A stretch of DNA of 32,576 nucleotides from assembly GCA_036723735.1 (NCBI GenBank), contig DAIMGT010000046.1, forward strand, positions 1-32,576. The letters are read 5' to 3'. Source of the stretch: UBA4656 sp002405525. GTDB taxonomy: Bacteria > Pseudomonadota > Gammaproteobacteria > Xanthomonadales > Ahniellaceae. Below are positions 19,545-27,021 of the stretch, one piece after another. The notes under the pieces are model-generated. The model worked only from the letters and a program-made list of their open reading frames with translations, had not been told where the DNA came from and ran no database searches. The stretch's first letter is position 1, and each line of letters opens with the position of its first letter. The position numbers were made by a program, and so were the translations under genes.

Positions 19545-21598
19545 GCACCGACCTCGACCATCTCGACGATGCTGCGCTGGTGGCCCACGCCAACGATGCG
19601 TTGCGGGCCGGCGACCTCGACCGCGTGATCGAGGGCCTCGAAGCCCTGCGGCGCCGCCATCCGGACAACGCCGCGCTGGCGCAGCGGCTCGCGACGGCGC
19701 TGAACAACCGCAGCGCACGACGCGCCCGCACCGGCGCACTGCGCGCCGCCGAGGACGACGTGCGCCGTGCACTGGACCTGGTCCCGGGGCATGCCGAGGC
19801 ACGGTTCAACCGCGCCCGATTCCTCGTCGCGAGTCGGCTCTGGAAGCAGGCGCTCGAGGTGCGCGCCCGCCTGCGCGAGGACCATCCCCAGGACACCGAG
19901 ATCGCGCTCGATCACGCCGAGGCGTGCTCGATGACCGGAATCGAAGGCGGCGACGCGATGCTTGCCGCTGCAATCGATCGCGCGCGCGGCGATCTGCGGG
20001 TCGACCGCCTGCGCCTGTCCACCGCGCTCGCCACGCTGGGCCGGTCGGCCGAGGCGCTGGCCGCGCTGGACGGCGCGGAGGCGGTGCCGGGCGCCCTGCG
20101 CACGGCGTGCGAAACCGGCGACCGCCTGCGCGAAGGCGACGACTGGCGCGCTGCGCGCGCCGCGTTCCGGGTCGCCGCCGCGGTCGGCGACAACGGCACG
20201 CGCAGCCCCTCGTTGCGCGCCGCGATCGGTGCGCGCCTCGCCCTGCCGCTGGTCTACGACAGCGCGGCGACACTCGCGGCAGCGCGCGAATCCTTCCTCG
20301 CCGGCCTCGACGACCTGGCCGCCACCTACGACACCGCGCGGCTCGCGCGCTGCGAACCGGCGCTGGAGCAGTTGGCCTGGACGCAGCAGATGCTGGCCTA
20401 CCACGGCGCTGACGATCGCGCGGCGATGGCGGCCTGGGGCGACTGGCTGGGTACGGCGTTGCGCGCGTTCGTGCCGCGGCTCATGGACGCGCCGCCGCGT
20501 CGCCGCGGCGGCGGCCCGGCCCGCGTCGGCATCGTGTCCTCGCGGCTCTATCGCACGGTGATCGGCAACTACTTCGGCACCTGGATCGGCGCGCTGGCCG
20601 CGGCCGGCATCGAGGTCGTGGTGTTCCTGGTCGACACGCCGGCCGACGAGATCACGGCGGCGATGACCGCGCCGGCGACGCAGGTCGTGGCACTGGCAGG
20701 TTCGATCGAGTCGATGGCCGAGGCGATCCGCGGCGCGAGCCTCGACGCGGCGCTGTATCCGGATGTCGGCATCGACCCGCGCACCAGCCTGCTCGCCGCC
20801 ATGCGGCTGGCGCCGCGCCAGTACGCTGGCTGGGGCCATCCCGAAACCACGGGGCTCGCCAGCATCGACGCCTTCGTCTCCTGCGCGGCGATGGAGCCCG
20901 CCGACGCCGCGAGCCACTACCGCGAGCACCTGCTGGTGCTGCCCGGCGCCGGCACGCAGTTCCTCGACCCCGGCGAGCCCGCGCCCTGCACCCGCGCCGA
21001 ATTCGGCTTGGGCGACGACCACCGCGTGCACCTGGTGCCGCACGTGCCGCCGAAACTCCATCCCGACTGCGATGCCGTGCTCGCCGCCATCGCCGCGTCC
21101 GACCCGCGCGCGGTGCTGGTCTTCTTCCGCTTCGACCGACCGGTGGTGCGGGCGGTGGTCGAACGCCGCATCACGGCCGCGCTCGCCGGCGCCGGCGCCG
21201 ACCCGGCGCGCCAGTTACGCTTCCTCGACTATCTGCCGCGCCAGCGCTTCCTCGGCCTGTGCAGCGTGGCCGACACCATGCTCGACACCCTGCACTGGTC
21301 GGGCGGCGCCAACACCATCGACGCCCTGCGCTGCGGCCTGCCGGTGGTGGCCTGCCCTGGGCGCTTCATGCGCGGCCGCCAGACGCTGGGCATGCTGCGC
21401 GAGATCGGCCTCGACGGCGAGCTCGCCGCCGACACGCCGGCGGCGATGGCCGCGCTCGCCACCGCCATCGCCGGCGACCGCGGGCGCCGCGCCGACCTCG
21501 CGCGCCGGATCGGCGAGCGCGTGCCGGCCCTGTTCGACGGCCGCGCCGCGCTGGCTGCGCTGGCGACGCGGCTGGGCGAGGACATCACGCGCCGCTGA
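19541..21598 (+). CDS. TPR-containing O-GlcNAc-transferase-like protein, copy C, divergent (GT41/SPINDLY family)
   Basis: A 685-residue third paralogue; the ATG overlaps the copy B stop (ATGA). The same architecture is shortened at the N-terminus. Landmarks: LNNRSARRARTGALRAAEDD, RVGIVSSRLYRTVIGNYF, RQYAGWGHPETTGLASIDAF, PHVPPKLHPDCD with Lys505, and HWSGGANTID (585-594). The donor-binding NTT of copies A and B is replaced by Ala590-Asn591-Thr592, and the early His is missing. The downstream segment is GLPVVACPGRFMRGRQTLGMLREIG. It may be a regulatory or acceptor-binding partner of A and B, or use another donor. It is last in the plus-strand run, convergent with the XRE regulator. Confidence 0.8.
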   Translation: MSTDLDHLDDAALVAHANDALRAGDLDRVIEGLEALRRRHPDNAALAQRLATALNNRSARRARTGALRAAEDDVRRALDLVPGHAEARFNRARFLVASRLWKQALEVRARLREDHPQDTEIALDHAEACSMTGIEGGDAMLAAAIDRARGDLRVDRLRLSTALATLGRSAEALAALDGAEAVPGALRTACETGDRLREGDDWRAARAAFRVAAAVGDNGTRSPSLRAAIGARLALPLVYDSAATLAAARESFLAGLDDLAATYDTARLARCEPALEQLAWTQQMLAYHGADDRAAMAAWGDWLGTALRAFVPRLMDAPPRRRGGGPARVGIVSSRLYRTVIGNYFGTWIGALAAAGIEVVVFLVDTPADEITAAMTAPATQVVALAGSIESMAEAIRGASLDAALYPDVGIDPRTSLLAAMRLAPRQYAGWGHPETTGLASIDAFVSCAAMEPADAASHYREHLLVLPGAGTQFLDPGEPAPCTRAEFGLGDDHRVHLVPHVPPKLHPDCDAVLAAIAASDPRAVLVFFRFDRPVVRAVVERRITAALAGAGADPARQLRFLDYLPRQRFLGLCSVADTMLDTLHWSGGANTIDALRCGLPVVACPGRFMRGRQTLGMLREIGLDGELAADTPAAMAALATAIAGDRGRRADLARRIGERVPALFDGRAALAALATRLGEDITRR

Positions 21599-21619
21599 GG
21601 TGACGCGGGCCGCGCCGCG

Positions 21620-21832
21620 TCAACGTTCCCAGCGGAACACCTCGTCCAGCGGCTTGCCGAGCGCGTCGGCGATACGGAACGCGGACTCGAGGCTCGGCGA
21701 GTACTTGCCGGCCTCGATCGCGGCGATCGTCTGCCGCGTCAGCCCGACGCGCTGCCCGAGTTCCGCCTGCGTCATCTCCCCGGCGAGGAAGCGCAGCAGG
21801 CGGATCTGGTTGCTCAGGCGCGGCTCAGGCAC
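21620..21832 (-). CDS. Small XRE-family transcriptional regulator
   Basis: A 70-residue protein made almost wholly of a helix-turn-helix domain: MTQAELGQRVGLTRQTIAAIEAGKYSPSLE (20-49) is the lambda-Cro/Xre fold, and it ends with the short DALGKPLDEVFRWER tail usual in this YozG/YgzD-like class. Its start overlaps the stop of the upstream membrane-protein gene by eight bases, a recurrent pairing. It probably represses its own operon through the palindrome at 22303-22322. Confidence 0.92.
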   Translation of the reverse strand: MPEPRLSNQIRLLRFLAGEMTQAELGQRVGLTRQTIAAIEAGKYSPSLESAFRIADALGKPLDEVFRWER

Positions 21833-22253
21833 GCAGGCCGCGCCGGTAGCCGGCCACGATCAGGCCGCTGTGCGTCAGCTCGGCGACCGCGATGAAGAAC
21901 AGCGCGGCGTGCACCAGCTGCCAGCCGGAGTCGCTGAAGGGCATCACGCAGCCGACGATGACCATGCCCGCCATCAGCACGTGGTAGGCGACGTGCGAGG
22001 CGCGGAGCTCGATCGCGCGGTCGCGCTCGTCGGGTTCCCCCGCCACGCGGTCCTTGCGGCCCAGCCACGACAGGCCGTGCGTGGCCAGCGCGATCACGCC
22101 GAGCAGGCCGAGCGGGATGGCCAGCATGCCGATGCGCTGCGCGTGCCCGAGCGCCTCGAACCAGGCGGGCGCGGCCGCCACCGCCACCAGGTAGGACCCG
22201 AGCACCACCAGCGAGACCAGCCAGACCCAGGCGAAGCGTTCACGAGCGAGCAT
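21825..22253 (-). CDS. Four-helix membrane protein paired with the XRE regulator
   Basis: A 142-residue inner-membrane protein with four hydrophobic segments: about 9-28, 41-64, 88-107 and 111-134. The loop between helices 2 and 3 contains GEPDERDRAIELRASHVAYH, a DERD-x-x-I-x-x-(R/K)A pattern seen in small membrane proteins (DUF2178-like) encoded next to Xre regulators. Function unknown. A strong ribosome-binding site (GGAGG, 8 bases before ATG) precedes it. It is first in a two-gene operon with the regulator. Confidence 0.82.
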   Translation of the reverse strand: MLARERFAWVWLVSLVVLGSYLVAVAAAPAWFEALGHAQRIGMLAIPLGLLGVIALATHGLSWLGRKDRVAGEPDERDRAIELRASHVAYHVLMAGMVIVGCVMPFSDSGWQLVHAALFFIAVAELTHSGLIVAGYRRGLRA

Positions 22254-22302
22254 GGGGATCCTCCGTTGCGAGCGGGCTCAAAGGTATAGACTCCCGAACA
22301 TA

Positions 22303-22322
22303 ATGTCAGGTATATCTAACAT
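22303..22322. promoter_or_regulatory. Palindromic operator-like site upstream of the membrane protein/XRE operon
   Basis: ATGTCAGGTATATCTAACAT reads almost the same on both strands (16 of 20 positions), with outer ATGT/ACAT arms and a TATA core. It lies 50 bp upstream of the membrane-protein ATG, overlapping where the -35/-10 region of that operon should be (a TATACC follows it on the minus strand). Small Xre proteins of this class usually bind such short palindromes at their own promoter. Confidence 0.6.
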
Positions 22323-22389
22323 CATGTCCGTTATGGTGATAATCCATGGGCCGATGGCCCTTCACGACGCGCCACCGGCAGACCGCGGA

Positions 22390-22713
22390 TCAGCGCACCG
22401 CCGTGCAGTGCAGCGGCACCCGCCGGCCGATCTCGAGCGTCAGCTCGTCACCCTTGCCGCGGATCGCGGTCGGCCCGTGCAGGTACAGGAAGCCCGAGGC
22501 CGCGGGCTGCTGCTGCAGCCGAATCTCGTCGCCGCCGCGAACCAGCACCGCGGCCGACTCCGCGGGCAGGAAGCGCACCGAGAACGCCTCGCCGCCGTCG
22601 CACTCGAAGTCGACGGTCCGCGCGGCGTCGCCGCCCGTCGCCCCGCGCGGACCGGCCGCGCAGGACGCGAGGGCCGCGGCCAGTCCGATCACGCCCAGCG
22701 TTCGCAGGATCAT
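22390..22713 (-). CDS. MliC-like lipoprotein (C-type lysozyme inhibitor family)
   Basis: A 107-residue lipoprotein with signal and lipobox LASC, the lipidated Cys at residue 18. The mature domain has the MliC pattern: FECDGGEAFSVRFLP, a strand ending in EIRLQQQPAASGFLY, then a (W/I)-x-GKGDELTLE segment and a final Cys (RRVPLHC) that should pair with the first Cys. Family members sit in the outer or inner membrane facing the periplasm and inhibit host or competitor lysozyme. It starts 31 bp after the omega-amidase stop and may be on the same transcript. Confidence 0.82.
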   Translation of the reverse strand: MILRTLGVIGLAAALASCAAGPRGATGGDAARTVDFECDGGEAFSVRFLPAESAAVLVRGGDEIRLQQQPAASGFLYLHGPTAIRGKGDELTLEIGRRVPLHCTAVR

Positions 22714-22744
22714 CCGCGTCTCCCCGCGCCGCGGCGGCGGCGCC

Positions 22745-23554
22745 TCAGCCCAGCGTGAACGCGTCCGCGTCGAGATGGAAGGGAAAGCGCGCGCGGTGCG
22801 CGCGCAGTCCCGCGGCGGACAGGGTGGTGGTCACCACCTGCGGCTGCACGCCGCACTCGACCAGCGGCTGGCCCAATGGATCCAGCGCCACGCTGCCACC
22901 GAGGTAGGTGAGCTGGTTGCCGTCGGTGCCGGTGCGGTTCACGCCGATGCCGTAGCTCAGGTTCTCGATCGCGCGCGCGCGCAGCAGGGTCTGCCAGGCG
23001 TAGTGGCGCGGCGAGGGCCAGTTGGCCACGTAGACCAGCAGGTCGTAGTCGAAGTCGCCCGCCACCGTGGCGTCGAAACGGTTGCGCGCGAACACCGGGA
23101 AGCGCAGGTCGTAGCAGACCATCGGGCAGACCCGCCAACCGGCGAGGTCCACCACCAGCCGCTGGCTGCCCGGCGTGTAGCGCTGGTGCTCGTTGGCGTA
23201 GCGGAACAGGTGGCGCTTGTCGTAGCTGGCGTGCGATCCGTCCGGCCGCATCCACAGCAGGCGGTTGAAATGCCGCTCGCCTTCGCGCACCACCACCGAT
23301 CCCGCGACCACCGCGCCGACCTCCGCGGCCAGCGCGCGCAGCCACTGGATGGTCTCGCCGTCCATCGGCTCGGCGTTGCCGAGCGTTTCGTTGGTGAAAC
23401 CGGAGGTAAAGGTCTCCGGCAGCAGTACGAGGTCCGTGCGGCCGGCGGCCGTACGCACGAGGTCGCCGTACAGCGCCCGGTTGCCGGCGGGATCGTGCCA
23501 ACGCGTGTCGGCCTGGACCAGGGTCACGCGCAAGTCGGCGGCGTCGGCATGCAT
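22745..23554 (-). CDS. yafV: Omega-amidase, nitrilase superfamily (YafV)
   Basis: A 269-residue carbon-nitrogen hydrolase. The catalytic triad is visible: Glu47 (LLPETF), Lys113 (DKRHLF) and Cys147 (VCYDLRFP). The ETFTSGF and DKRHLFRYANEHQRYTPG segments are typical of YafV/Nit2-type omega-amidases, which hydrolyse 2-oxoglutaramate or 2-oxosuccinamate to the 2-oxo acid and ammonia. It starts ten bases after the stop of the aminotransferase gene, which would make its substrate. The two therefore form one functional unit. Confidence 0.92.
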   Translation of the reverse strand: MHADAADLRVTLVQADTRWHDPAGNRALYGDLVRTAAGRTDLVLLPETFTSGFTNETLGNAEPMDGETIQWLRALAAEVGAVVAGSVVVREGERHFNRLLWMRPDGSHASYDKRHLFRYANEHQRYTPGSQRLVVDLAGWRVCPMVCYDLRFPVFARNRFDATVAGDFDYDLLVYVANWPSPRHYAWQTLLRARAIENLSYGIGVNRTGTDGNQLTYLGGSVALDPLGQPLVECGVQPQVVTTTLSAAGLRAHRARFPFHLDADAFTLG

Positions 23555-23564
23555 CGATCGGTCC

Positions 23565-24710
23565 TCAGAGCCCGGCCAACCGCTGCGCGGCGGCTTCCAG
23601 TGTGGCGTCGGTCTTGGCGAAGCAGAAGCGCACCAGCTTCATCTCCGGCGGCGTCTCGTAGAAGGCGCTGACCGGGATCGCGGCCACGCCGCGCTCGCGC
23701 ACCAGCCACTCGCAGAACGACAGGTCGTCGCGGTCGCTGATCGCCGAGTAGTCGACGATCTGGAAGTAGGCGCCGGCCACCGGCAGGAGCTCGAAGCGCG
23801 TGCCCGAGATCAGCGACGCGAAGCGGTCGCGCTTGGCCTGGTAGAACGCCGGCAAGGTCACGTCGTGTCCCGGATCCTTCTCCAGCACTTCGGCCAGCGC
23901 CCACTGCGCCGGGGTGAAGGTGCTGAAGGTGACGTACTGGTGCACCTTGCGGAACTCGGCGCTGAGCGCCGGCGGCGCGATCGCGTAGCCCACCTTCCAG
24001 CCGGTGCAGTGGTAGGTCTTGCCGAAGGAGCTGACCACGATGCTGCGCGCGGCGAGTTCCTCGTGGCGCAGCACGCTCTGGTGCGAGCGCCCGTCAAACA
24101 GGATGTGCTCGTAGACCTCGTCACTGAGCACGACGATGCCGGTGCCGCGCACCAGTTCGGCCAGCCGGTCGAGGTCGGCGCGTTCGAGCACCGCGCCGCT
24201 GGGGTTGTGCGGTGAGTTGATCAGGATCATCCGCGTGCGCGGCGTGACCGCGGCCCGCAGGCGATCCCAGTCGATCGCGAAGTGCGGCAGGCTGAGCGGC
24301 ACGTGGACCGCGCATGCGCCGGCCAGTTCCACCGCCGGCTCGTAGGAGTCGTAACAGGGGTCCAGCAGCACCACTTCGTCGCCCGCGTGGACCAGCGCGG
24401 CGATCGCGCAGAACAGCGCCTCGGTGGCGCCGCTGGTCACGGTGACCTCGGTATCGGGGTTGACCTCGCGGCCGTAGCAACGCTCGACCTTGGCGGCGAT
24501 CTGCTCGCGCAGCTTCGGAATGCCGGTCATCGGTGCGTATTGATTCCGGCCCTCGGCCATCGCGCGCACCAGTGCTTCGCGCAGCAGCGCAGGCCCGTCG
24601 AAATCAGGGAAGCCCTGGCCCAGGTTCACCGCCTTGTGCTGCATCGCGAGTTGCGACATCACGGTGAAGATCGTGGTGCCGACGCGCGGCAGCTTGGAGG
24701 TGATCTGCAT
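23565..24710 (-). CDS. ybdL: Methionine/glutamine aminotransferase, class I (YbdL type)
   Basis: A 381-residue fold-type I PLP enzyme. It contains NLGQGFPDF, NSPHNPSG (165-172), SDEVYEH (Asp197, Tyr200) and SSFGKTYHCTGWKVGY, with Lys231 forming the Schiff base. KTYHCTGWK is diagnostic of YbdL/kynurenine aminotransferase (glutamine transaminase K), which transfers amino groups from glutamine or methionine to oxo acids. The ATG at 24710 gives the family N-terminus (MQITSKLPRVGTTIF); the open frame upstream runs through a hairpin and is not coding. With YafV it makes the glutamine transaminase/omega-amidase pathway that salvages 2-oxo-4-methylthiobutyrate to methionine. Confidence 0.93.
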   Translation of the reverse strand: MQITSKLPRVGTTIFTVMSQLAMQHKAVNLGQGFPDFDGPALLREALVRAMAEGRNQYAPMTGIPKLREQIAAKVERCYGREVNPDTEVTVTSGATEALFCAIAALVHAGDEVVLLDPCYDSYEPAVELAGACAVHVPLSLPHFAIDWDRLRAAVTPRTRMILINSPHNPSGAVLERADLDRLAELVRGTGIVVLSDEVYEHILFDGRSHQSVLRHEELAARSIVVSSFGKTYHCTGWKVGYAIAPPALSAEFRKVHQYVTFSTFTPAQWALAEVLEKDPGHDVTLPAFYQAKRDRFASLISGTRFELLPVAGAYFQIVDYSAISDRDDLSFCEWLVRERGVAAIPVSAFYETPPEMKLVRFCFAKTDATLEAAAQRLAGL

Positions 24711-24750
24711 CGACGGGTCCCAGGCCTTGAACGGCGGCGCAGGATAACAC

Positions 24751-24779
24751 TCGCGCCGCGACGGATTGTCGCGGCGCGA
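24751..24779 (-). terminator. 12-bp perfect hairpin after the exported-protein gene
   Basis: TCGCGCCGCGAC pairs without mismatch with GTCGCGGCGCGA around a five-base loop. It lies 25 bases past the stop of the minus-strand exported-protein gene and upstream of ybdL. Only a weak T-containing stretch (GTGTTATCC) follows on the minus strand. The stem strength and location still favour a terminator. Confidence 0.6.
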
Positions 24780-24804
24780 TGGAGGCGTGCGGCTACCGCC
24801 GCGC

Positions 24805-25347
24805 TCAGCCGCCGAGCTGCGCCACCGCGTCGTCGAGCGCGGCACCGATCGCGCGGTCGAGGCGCGAACGGCTCTCCTGGCCGATGAAGCCTTCAGTCCC
24901 TCGGGCGGTGATCGTGCGGCCGCCGACTTCGGCCTCGATCGTGACCCGGTACTCGCGGCGCCCGGTCGAACCGGACTCGCGGATCTCGGTCAGTTCGTCC
25001 GGCCACTGGCGGTTCGCCGCGTCACGCACAAAGGCCGAGTTCGAGACCACGCCCGGCACGGCGAAGGCGCCTTCGATGAACAGAACCACCTCGGCCCTCG
25101 TGACCCGCACGGACGCGGCGGCACCTGCGGGAACCGGGACGTCCGCCAGCCGCTGCCGCAGGCGGTCGACGAGCCGCGGGCTGACGCGCCGTTCCGCCAG
25201 GATCAGTTCCGCCCCGGCGCCGGTGTTGCGCGACCCTGCGCGGGAGAGATGCTCGCGTGCATCCTCCACGGCGTAGCCGGCGGCGTGGGCGGCGCCGGCT
25301 GCGACGAGCAGCATGACCATGCCGGCGTGGACGATGGTGTGACGCAT
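24805..25347 (-). CDS. Exported protein of unknown function
   Basis: A 180-residue protein with a cleavable signal peptide (MRHTIVHAGMVMLLVAAGAAHA, roughly residues 1-22, AHA cleavage site) and no lipobox. The mature part alternates beta-like segments (ASVRVTRAEVVLFIEG, YRVTIEAEVGGRTITARG) with a C-terminal helix (SRLDRAIGAALDDAVAQL). This layout recalls small periplasmic proteins of YajG/lipoprotein type, but I recognise no family. A strong AAGGAGA ribosome-binding site precedes the ATG. The frame stays open far upstream, but that part overlaps the divergent dehydrogenase gene and is not coding. It is followed by the hairpin at 24751-24779. Confidence 0.8.
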   Translation of the reverse strand: MRHTIVHAGMVMLLVAAGAAHAAGYAVEDAREHLSRAGSRNTGAGAELILAERRVSPRLVDRLRQRLADVPVPAGAAASVRVTRAEVVLFIEGAFAVPGVVSNSAFVRDAANRQWPDELTEIRESGSTGRREYRVTIEAEVGGRTITARGTEGFIGQESRSRLDRAIGAALDDAVAQLGG

Positions 25348-25482
25348 GGGTAGGTCTCCTTCTCGACGGGCATCGAGCGCCCTCGCCGAAAGGACGCGCG
25401 GCGCGCCGGGATCGTCGCAGGCCGGGGCCCGACCCGCTTCGGCTAGACTGGAGCGCCTTCGGCCCCCACGCTCAGCATCGCC

Positions 25483-26250
25483 ATGGAACTCGATCAGGTC
25501 AAGGCCATCGTCACCGGTGGTGCCAGCGGACTCGGCCTCGCGGTGGCCAAGCATCTGGTCGAAGGCGGCGCACGCGTCGCCCTGCTCGACCTCGATGGCG
25601 ACCGGGGCGCTGCGGCCGCTGCGGGCCTCGGCGCGAACGCGGCGTTCTGGGCGTGCGACGTGGCTTCGGAGTCGAGCGTCCAGTCCGCGCTGGTCCACGC
25701 GCGCGGCCACCTCGGCGGCCTCAACGTCGCGGTCAATTGCGCCGGCATCCTCGGCGCCGGGCGGGTACTGGCCAAGGACGGCCCGATGCCGCTGTCGCAG
25801 TTCGAGGCGACCGTACGGGTGAACCTGGTCGGGTCCTTCAACGTTGCCCGCCTCGCCGTCGCCAGCATGCAGCACAACGCCCCGGGCGAGGACGGGGAAC
25901 GCGGGGTGATCGTCAACACCGCATCGATCGCCGCCTTCGAGGGTCAGGTCGGGCAGGCGGCGTACGCCGCCTCCAAGGGCGGCGTGGTGGCCATGACGCT
26001 GCCGATGGCGCGCGAGTTCGCGCGCATCGGCGTTCGCGTGATGACCATCGCACCGGGCGTGTTCCACACGCCGATGGTCGACGGCATGCCGCAGGCGGTC
26101 TACGACTCGCTGTGCGCGCAGGTGCCCTATCCGTCGCGCCTCGGCCGGCCCGAGGAGTTCGCCGCCACGGTCGCCTTCGTGCTCACCAACCGGTACCTCA
26201 ATGGCGGGGTGATCCGCGTGGATGGGGCGGTGCGCTTGCAGCCCAAGTAG
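25483..26250 (+). CDS. SDR-family 3-hydroxyacyl-CoA dehydrogenase, HSD10 type
   Basis: A 255-residue short-chain dehydrogenase using NAD. Rossmann motif TGGASGLG (11-18), Asp36 after strand 2 (favouring NAD over NADP), NCAG (85-88), and catalytic Asn114, Ser148, Tyr161 and Lys165. The sequence YAASKGGVVAMTLPMAREFARIGVRV, with GVFHTPM and PYPSRLGRPEEFA further on, closely follows human HSD17B10, which oxidises 2-methyl-3-hydroxybutyryl-CoA in isoleucine breakdown and other short 3-hydroxyacyl-CoAs. A TAGACT hexamer at 25444-25449 may be the -10 element. It is divergent from the exported-protein gene. Confidence 0.9.
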   Translation: MELDQVKAIVTGGASGLGLAVAKHLVEGGARVALLDLDGDRGAAAAAGLGANAAFWACDVASESSVQSALVHARGHLGGLNVAVNCAGILGAGRVLAKDGPMPLSQFEATVRVNLVGSFNVARLAVASMQHNAPGEDGERGVIVNTASIAAFEGQVGQAAYAASKGGVVAMTLPMAREFARIGVRVMTIAPGVFHTPMVDGMPQAVYDSLCAQVPYPSRLGRPEEFAATVAFVLTNRYLNGGVIRVDGAVRLQPK

Positions 26251-26258
26251 ACCGACGC

Positions 26259-26387
26259 GCCGAGGGCCCAGGACTCCGATGCAAGCCTGCCACGGATCTT
26301 CTTGCGCTCGGGTCCACCTGTGCCAGCGAAACACCGGCAATCTGCGAAGAACCCTGGGCCCTCGGCCCTGTACCCTGGGCCCTTAAC
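26259..26387. repeat. Heptamer repeat array with an inverted partner upstream of efpL
   Basis: Five consecutive seven-base units fit CCTNNNC: CCTGGGC, CCTCGGC, CCTGTAC, CCTGGGC, CCTTAAC (26353-26387). At 26259-26272 two units occur in reverse orientation (GCCGAGG, GCCCAGG), giving a perfect 14-bp inverted repeat with 26353-26366 across an 80-base spacer. The block lies between the dehydrogenase stop and the efpL start and can fold into a long stem-loop in RNA. Confidence 0.65.
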
Positions 26388-26433
26388 CGCATCGAAGCAC
26401 AAGACCCACAACACACTGCACCCCCAAGGCCCC

Positions 26434-26997
26434 ATGAAAGCCTACGACATCAAACGCGGCAACGTCGTCGAACACAACGGCAGCACCTGGCAGGTGCACG
26501 CGGTCGAGCGCAGCGCGCCGACCGGCCGCGGCGGCAACACCACCTATCGATTGCAGCTCTACAGCGTGCCGGGCGGCGCCAAGCTCGACCTGAGCCTGCG
26601 TGCCGAAGACGACCTACCCGAAGTCGACCTGATCCGGCGCAGCGCCACCTTTTCCTACCGCGATGGCGACAACCTGGTGTTCATGGACGCCGAGGACTTC
26701 ACCCAATACCTGCTGGGACCTGAAGTCGTCGGCGACCTCGCGGGCTATGTCACCGAGGGCATGCAGGAATGCCAAGTCATGCTCAAGGACGACGTGCCCA
26801 TCAGCCTCCAGCTGCCGCCCCAGGTGACGCTCACCGTGATCGAGACCGCGCCGGAACTCAAGGGCGCAACGGCCACCAAGCGCCCGAAGCCGGCCCGGCT
26901 GGAGACCGGGATCGAGATCCAGGTGCCGGAGTACGTGCTCAACGGCGAGCGGATCCGGGTCAGCACCGAGACCGGCGAATTCGCCGGTCGCGCCTGA
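26434..26997 (+). CDS. efpL: Elongation factor P-like protein EfpL (YeiP)
   Basis: A 187-residue paralogue of translation factor EF-P with three beta-barrel domains. It helps ribosomes past stalling motifs such as polyproline. The N-terminal KOW-like domain carries the loop SAPTGRGGNTTYR, in which Arg32 takes the place of the modified Lys34 of EF-P, so no EpmA lysylation or EarP rhamnosylation is needed; this loop distinguishes YeiP/EfpL from EF-P. Domains 2 and 3 have FMDAEDFTQYLL, LPPQVTLTVIETAP, and the end pattern GIEIQVPEYVLNGERIRVSTETGEF. The ATG at 26434 is the usual family start. The EamA transporter gene begins 24 bp after the stop. Confidence 0.94.
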   Translation: MKAYDIKRGNVVEHNGSTWQVHAVERSAPTGRGGNTTYRLQLYSVPGGAKLDLSLRAEDDLPEVDLIRRSATFSYRDGDNLVFMDAEDFTQYLLGPEVVGDLAGYVTEGMQECQVMLKDDVPISLQLPPQVTLTVIETAPELKGATATKRPKPARLETGIEIQVPEYVLNGERIRVSTETGEFAGRA

Positions 26998-27021
26998 CCC
27001 AGCGCTGCGCCGGGCGAGCCG

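Noticed and set aside
15260..21598. Reading the three GT41-like genes as a recent segmental duplication or assembly artefact
   Set aside because: The copies differ in length, in motif residues and throughout the DNA sequence; only short stretches match. They are old, diverged paralogues, not collapsed or duplicated assembly.
24711..24845. A 45-residue N-terminal extension of the YbdL aminotransferase
   Set aside because: The extension would be translated through a 12-bp perfect hairpin and has no similarity to the family; the ATG at 24710 gives the normal N-terminus.
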